NCBI GenBank assembly: GCA_002319885.1
Contig: DCFT01000156.1
Location: forward strand, 8,615 to 28,377
DNA length: 19,763 bases
Source of the DNA: Bacteroidales bacterium UBA1797
GTDB taxonomy: Bacteria > Bacteroidota > Bacteroidia > Bacteroidales > VadinHA17
Direction of reading: 5' to 3'
Position numbers and translations under genes: made by a program. Positions 15,462 to 19,763 of the stretch are shown here, piece after piece. Positions within the stretch are counted from its first letter, which is position 1; the number at the start of each line of letters is the position of its first letter. Under the pieces are notes generated by a model that saw nothing but the letters and a program-made list of their open reading frames with translations, was not told the DNA's origin and did no database searches.

Positions 15462-17891
15462 TCATACATTCACCACGCGCATTAAATCAGCAAATACTCC
15501 TGCTGCCGTTACTTCCGCTCCTGCACCATATCCTTTGATTACCATCGGCAGCTCATTATACCTGTTGGTTGTAAGAAGAATTATATTATTGCTGCCTTCC
15601 AGATTATAAGAAGGGTGATCTGAACCAATAGTTAGAAGTTCAACTTTTGCCTTCCCCAGTTCCAACGTTGCGAAGAACCGCCATTTCTGATTTCTTTTGG
15701 TTAGTTCCTTTCTTTTCTGTTCAAATTCAACATCATACTCTTTGACCTTTTCAAAGAAGGCATTTAAATCACCTTCGAAGCATTCGTCAGGAAGAAATTT
15801 ATTAATAATAACATCTTCTTTTTCAATAGAATAACCAGCTTCCCTGGCGAGGATCATTATTTTTCTGACAACATCAGTTCCGCTAAGATCCACACGCGGA
15901 TCAGGTTCTGAATAACCAATTTCCCGTGCTTTTCTGATAGCGCTGCTTAATGGAACCTCAGGACTAAGCTCATTAAATATAAAATTCATTGTACCCGAGA
16001 GGACAGCTTCTATCTTTAATATCTTATCACCACTCAGAACAAGGTCGTTGATGGTTTTGATTATCGGAAGTCCGGCACCGACAGTTGTTTCATACATAAA
16101 TCTTACTCCCCGCTCATTGGCTATGCTTTTGAGTTGAAGATAGTAGCTTTGTTTCGAAGAGCAGGCAATTTTATTAGCTGTTACAACTGAAACATACCGC
16201 GAAAGAATTTCTCCATAAAGCAATGCCACATCTTCATCTGCTGTGCAATCAATAAAGACTGAATTTCGCAGATTCAACTTTGTCATCTGCTGAATGAACA
16301 CTGCTATATCTCCTTTTTCTCCTGATGTTTTTAATATTTCTTTATAGCTTTCAAGCGGAATACCTTTTTTATCCATGATCATTTTCCTGGAATTGGCAAC
16401 TCCTATAAGATTTATTTTCAGGTTATGTTCGCTGATAAGTGTGGAATACTGTTTCTGAAGTTGTTTTAAAAGGCTGGTTCCGACCAATCCGGTTCCTGCA
16501 ATAAACAGGTACATTTCCTTGAAACGCGACAGGAAGAAACCATCGTGTATAACATTAAGTGCCTTTTTAAGACTATCATTTTTAATTACAACAGAAATAT
16601 TCAGTTCCGAAGAACCCTGTGCAGTGGCAATGACATTTATCCCGTTCCTGCCCAGCGACTTGAATAGTGTAGCGGATATTCCCGGTGTGTTTTTCATCCT
16701 TTCGCCAACAATAGCTATTATAGACAGATTTTTTTCCACAAGGATCTTTAATTCCTTATTGTGATCAATTTCTATTTTAAATTCATCATTTAATGCATCG
16801 GTTGCAGGTGCAGAATCTGAAGGACTAACGGCGAAAGTGATGGAATACTCTGAGGAGGCCTGAGTTATAAGAACTATGTTAATATTCTTTCTGGCCAATG
16901 CACCGAAAAGTCGCATGGATGTTCCTGTTACACCTACCATTCCGGTTCCCTGCAGCGTTATCAGATCAATATGATCAATAGAAGAAATGCCTTTAATAGG
17001 ACTCTTGTTATTCCCATTTGGCTTATTGCTTATAATAGTTCCTTTTGACAAGGGATTGAAAGTATTCAGGACAATAATAGGAATATTCTTTTTATACACC
17101 GGACGAAGTGTTGGTGTATAGATTACCCTGGCACCAAAATGTGATAACTCTATTGCTTCGGAATAGGTAAGACTTTCAATCGCATAAGCCCGCTCGACTT
17201 TTTTCGGATCAGCTGTCATAAAACCATCTACATCGGTCCAGATTTCAAGTACTTCAGCATCGAGAGCAGCAGCAAAAATCGCTGCGCTGTAATCTGATCC
17301 TCCTCTTCCAAGTGTTGTCGTTTCACCTCTTATATTACTGGCGATGAACCCGGGAGCAATTATACGCATTTTCAAACCTGAAAGACTTTTAGCTATCAGA
17401 CCATAAGTCTTATCGAAATCTACTGCCGCAAAACCGAAATTGCTGTCAGTCTTTATAAAATTACGGGAGTCGATCAATTTACAATCGTCTATCAAATAGC
17501 TTATTATAAGTGATGAAAGTATCTCACCTGTACCAAGTATCTGATCAAGAGAATGTTTGCTGAGTTCACGTATTAGGTAAATCCCGTTTAATGTTTCTCT
17601 AAGTTCATCAGAAATGTTTTTGATGTCTTCAATGAGCGAGTCTTGCCTGTTTTTTGCAATTAATTGTTTCGCATATTCAATATGCCTGGTGATGATTTTA
17701 TCAAGTATGGATTCATACATATCATCCCTGTCTGAAGCAAGCTCACTTAAATGTTTGAGCTCATCGGTAATACCCTGGAAAGCAGATACAACGATCAGAC
17801 ATGGCGAACTTTGTGATTCAATAATTTTTTTAACTCCTCTTATGCGTTCAGGAGATCCCACTGATGTGCCGCCAAATTTCAGAACTTTCAT
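15462..17891 (-). CDS. thrA: Bifunctional aspartokinase/homoserine dehydrogenase
   Basis: The protein is 809 residues from the ATG at 17889-17891, which gives the canonical N-terminus KVLKFGGTSVGS; an ATG ten codons upstream would add a non-conserved extension. The aspartokinase domain (about 1-295) has KFGGTSVG, GRGGSDYSA and WTDVDGFMTADPK. Two ACT regulatory domains follow (about 305-455; TGMVGVTGTSMRLFGAL and GERMKNTPGISATLFKSL). The homoserine dehydrogenase domain (about 460-809) has the nucleotide loop AGTGLVGTSLL, TANKIACS, TVGAGLPIIKT and LSGTMNFIFNEL. It catalyses the first and third steps of the aspartate-to-homoserine route. The ACT pair suggests allosteric feedback by threonine as in relatives. 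It heads the operon with thrC and thrH, behind a leader with a palindrome. Confidence 0.97.
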   Translation of the reverse strand: MKVLKFGGTSVGSPERIRGVKKIIESQSSPCLIVVSAFQGITDELKHLSELASDRDDMYESILDKIITRHIEYAKQLIAKNRQDSLIEDIKNISDELRETLNGIYLIRELSKHSLDQILGTGEILSSLIISYLIDDCKLIDSRNFIKTDSNFGFAAVDFDKTYGLIAKSLSGLKMRIIAPGFIASNIRGETTTLGRGGSDYSAAIFAAALDAEVLEIWTDVDGFMTADPKKVERAYAIESLTYSEAIELSHFGARVIYTPTLRPVYKKNIPIIVLNTFNPLSKGTIISNKPNGNNKSPIKGISSIDHIDLITLQGTGMVGVTGTSMRLFGALARKNINIVLITQASSEYSITFAVSPSDSAPATDALNDEFKIEIDHNKELKILVEKNLSIIAIVGERMKNTPGISATLFKSLGRNGINVIATAQGSSELNISVVIKNDSLKKALNVIHDGFFLSRFKEMYLFIAGTGLVGTSLLKQLQKQYSTLISEHNLKINLIGVANSRKMIMDKKGIPLESYKEILKTSGEKGDIAVFIQQMTKLNLRNSVFIDCTADEDVALLYGEILSRYVSVVTANKIACSSKQSYYLQLKSIANERGVRFMYETTVGAGLPIIKTINDLVLSGDKILKIEAVLSGTMNFIFNELSPEVPLSSAIRKAREIGYSEPDPRVDLSGTDVVRKIMILAREAGYSIEKEDVIINKFLPDECFEGDLNAFFEKVKEYDVEFEQKRKELTKRNQKWRFFATLELGKAKVELLTIGSDHPSYNLEGSNNIILLTTNRYNELPMVIKGYGAGAEVTAAGVFADLMRVVNV

Positions 17892-17915
17892 TATAATATA
17901 TTCTATAAAATGAAA

Positions 17916-17934
17916 ATGCATCTTTAAGATGCAT
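17916..17934 (-). promoter_or_regulatory. Perfect 9-1-9 inverted repeat in the thrA leader
   Basis: ATGCATCTT and AAGATGCAT flank a single base. In the mRNA sense it is followed by TTTTCATTTT and lies 24 bases upstream of the thrA ATG. It could be a weak attenuator hairpin or a dyad operator. The leader shows no run of threonine codons, so classical peptide-coupled attenuation is not supported. Confidence 0.5.
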
Positions 17935-17946
17935 CGTAACGTATTG

Positions 17947-17963
17947 CAAAAATAACAAAAATA
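17947..17963 (-). promoter_or_regulatory. Two -7-like elements for the thr operon
   Basis: On the minus strand TATTTTTG occurs twice, at 17956-17963 and 17947-17954, both perfect TAnnTTTG matches spaced 9 bases apart. Either would give a leader of about 45-60 bases containing the palindrome at 17916-17934. No clear TTTG -33 element is seen at the right distance, so the call rests on the -7 matches alone. The remaining spacer up to the transporter stop at 18112 is AT-rich, with nothing else recognisable. Confidence 0.45.
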
Positions 17964-18111
17964 CTGAAAACGAATACAGTATAATTAAATCTATTAACAG
18001 ATGCAGGATTATTAATGCAATTAATTTAGCGAAAACATAAATGTAGTTAATAATCAATAAAAAAATATTTGCATAATTTACATTTCTCAATTTTGTTGAA
18101 ACAGCAGCTGC

Positions 18112-19763
18112 TTAACCCTCTTTTTCAAGCCTTTTTAGAATAGAAAAGATGAAGGCTGCCGATGTAAGGCAGCAAATTATAAATACCAGCCATAGTTGCC
18201 ATAACTGAACCTTGTCCCATAACAGTGTTCCAACAAACAGAAGCTTATTGCCTACTGCAGTAGCCAGCAGCCATCCGCCCTGCATAAGCCCCTGGAATCG
18301 CGAGGGAGCAACCTTTGATACAAAAGATAATCCCATCGGGCTGAGGAATAGTTCTGCCACAGTCAGTATGAGATAACTGCTTATTAACCAATATGTTGAT
18401 ACTCTGTCTGTGTCAGCAACAGGTGCCCCGTGCAAAGATCCTGGTGAAGGTGCTCCGATAGAAGAAACGAGGACAATAATAAATCCCAGGGCTGCTATAA
18501 CCATCCCGATTCCGATCTTTTTTGGTGTTGAAGGTTCAATCCCTTTTTTATTTAGCCAGGCGAATATACCCATGACAGGAAAAGTGAGTGCAACAATAAA
18601 CAAGGGGTTAAACGACTGAAAAATTTCTGGTGTGATGGAGTTCTGTGGTCCGAAAGCAGTGAATAATTTACCCAATAATCCGCTCGGGTCAAAACCGGTG
18701 ATGAAAAACAGAGCTATCAGGAATCCGACAACAAATAATATTCCGCCACCCACTTTTGCTTTTGTTTTAAGATTTCCATAAACCAGCATTACAAGTCCTG
18801 CTATTGCTCCTATAAAGGCAAGCATTGACGGTAATGTGAAAAATATGTTTGTAAATGGCCCAACCTGTTTTACCGTATAGTCTTTGGCAAACAATGTAAG
18901 TGTAAGTCCGTTCTGATGAAATGACATCCAAAAGAAAATGACAACTATGAACACCAGGATAAGTGCAGTTATTCGTGCCATTTCTTCTTTTTTTGCACTC
19001 ATAACAATCCAGGTAATAAATCCTGCCAGTAGGCCGAAAGCAAACCCGTTTGCCCAGCCCACTTGCTGAACAAAATGCAGTAAGAATGCAGTGATTCCCA
19101 TTGCCATGATAGCTGCAATGAGTGGCATTGGTTTGAAGTCGACTTTTTCGACAGCTTCAATAACCTTCTTTTCTTTGTTAGGCAGGTATTTATTGAAAAA
19201 AATGTAAACCAGGAGTGATATTACCATAGCGCCGGCAGCAATTCCAAAGGCGTAGTTATAGCCTTTTGCAAAAACATCGAGGTAATTCTGCGCAAAAGCT
19301 GATAAATCGCTTACAGGTCCTGCAAGATTTACTTTATCAGCAAGATGCTGTAATGTGGAAGTATCGGTTAGTGTCCCATTAATAAACTGATGGCACAGTG
19401 AAGGCAGACTTCCGTCATGAGCAAATCCGTTTACTTTCAGCCACCAGTTTCTAATACCTGAGGCAGCGAAAGGGGCAAAAAAAGCTCCCACATTGATCCC
19501 CATGTAGAAGATCATAAAAGCTGAATCTCTCAGCTTATTGTATTTTGGATCATCATACATCTGTCCAACAACTGCCTGTAGGTTACCTTTGAATAAACCA
19601 TTGCCCAGTGCAATTGTAAATAGACCGATTTCTGTAACTGTAAGAGTCATTCCAGGGACAGCCATGATGATATAACCCGCAAACATGGTCACAATTCCTG
19701 ACAGTATAACCAGTTTGTATTTTTTTGTTGAATCTGCAAGAATCCCCCCAAACAGGGCAAGAG
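18112..19763 (-). CDS. POT/PTR2-family proton-coupled peptide transporter (partial, N-terminus cut by window edge)
   Basis: The frame runs open from the window edge to a TAA at 18112-18114, about 550 residues. The visible part begins with LALFGGILADSTKKYKLVILSG, the loop between helices 2 and 3 that carries the POT signature. It continues with GLFKGNLQAVVGQMYDD and the second signature FYMGINVGAFFAPFAASG. Multiple hydrophobic helices follow. The late segment AELFLSPMGLSFVSKVAPSRFQGLMQGGW is typical of bacterial di/tripeptide symporters. A GTG at 19690-19692 has been read as a start, but conserved sequence continues upstream, so it is internal and roughly 50 N-terminal residues are missing. 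The protein imports small peptides with protons across the inner membrane and could take up products of the secreted C25 peptidase, although the two are not adjacent. Family is secure; substrate range is not readable. Confidence 0.94.
   Translation of the reverse strand, partial: LALFGGILADSTKKYKLVILSGIVTMFAGYIIMAVPGMTLTVTEIGLFTIALGNGLFKGNLQAVVGQMYDDPKYNKLRDSAFMIFYMGINVGAFFAPFAASGIRNWWLKVNGFAHDGSLPSLCHQFINGTLTDTSTLQHLADKVNLAGPVSDLSAFAQNYLDVFAKGYNYAFGIAAGAMVISLLVYIFFNKYLPNKEKKVIEAVEKVDFKPMPLIAAIMAMGITAFLLHFVQQVGWANGFAFGLLAGFITWIVMSAKKEEMARITALILVFIVVIFFWMSFHQNGLTLTLFAKDYTVKQVGPFTNIFFTLPSMLAFIGAIAGLVMLVYGNLKTKAKVGGGILFVVGFLIALFFITGFDPSGLLGKLFTAFGPQNSITPEIFQSFNPLFIVALTFPVMGIFAWLNKKGIEPSTPKKIGIGMVIAALGFIIVLVSSIGAPSPGSLHGAPVADTDRVSTYWLISSYLILTVAELFLSPMGLSFVSKVAPSRFQGLMQGGWLLATAVGNKLLFVGTLLWDKVQLWQLWLVFIICCLTSAAFIFSILKRLEKEG

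Noticed and set aside
18103..18112. Palindrome AGCAGCTGCT at the transporter stop codon as a terminator.
   Set aside because: It is only a 5-bp self-complementary stem with no room for a loop and no T-run in the transcript direction.
18112..19692. Transporter start at the GTG at 19690-19692.
   Set aside because: The frame stays open to the window edge and encodes the conserved POT signature upstream, so the gene is truncated rather than starting there.

Overview
The window looks like chromosomal DNA from a member of the Bacteroidota, probably an environmental Bacteroidales-like lineage. The evidence is a gingipain-type C25 peptidase with a C-terminal type IX secretion (T9SS) sorting domain, AT-rich spacers with almost no Shine-Dalgarno sequences, and several matches to the Bacteroidota -7 promoter element TAnnTTTG. 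The finer placement is inference. I saw no tRNA, rRNA, CRISPR array, transposase or phage gene. The window starts inside a LacI-family regulator and ends inside a peptide transporter.

Layout. Bases 1-400 (minus) hold the first two thirds or less of a LacI-type regulator. It diverges from a three-gene plus-strand cluster (658-3834): a secreted DUF1080 protein, a Tat-exported Gfo/Idh/MocA oxidoreductase and a DUF1080 lipoprotein. This resembles a carbohydrate-processing unit in which a sugar is oxidised at C3 and the 3-keto glycoside is then cleaved. A bidirectional hairpin terminator (about 3853-3887) separates it from a minus-strand pair: an HD-superfamily hydrolase (3924-4508) downstream of the 1260-residue C25 peptidase (4546-8328).

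Bases 8633-11587 (plus) hold three exported proteins: an UlaG-like metallo-beta-lactamase-fold hydrolase, a Tat-exported aldo/keto reductase fused to a two-cluster ferredoxin domain, and a protein of the DUF6599 type. Convergent to these is a membrane-anchored NapC/NirT-type cytochrome c with seven haem-binding motifs (11633-13132).

Bases 13376-17891 (minus) form a threonine operon in the order thrA, thrC, thrH. ThrA is a fused aspartokinase/homoserine dehydrogenase, ThrC is threonine synthase and ThrH is a phosphoserine phosphatase/homoserine phosphotransferase. No homoserine kinase is present between them, so ThrH is the obvious candidate for the missing step. An inverted-repeat element built from CACAAAG heptamers lies between thrH and the cytochrome gene. 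A POT-family peptide transporter (18112 to the window end) lies upstream of thrA.

The points most worth following up are the DUF1080/oxidoreductase unit, the ThrH-for-kinase arrangement, the CX3CH first haem site of the cytochrome, and the heptamer-based inverted repeat. None is clearly a wholly new system; they are testable variations on known families.
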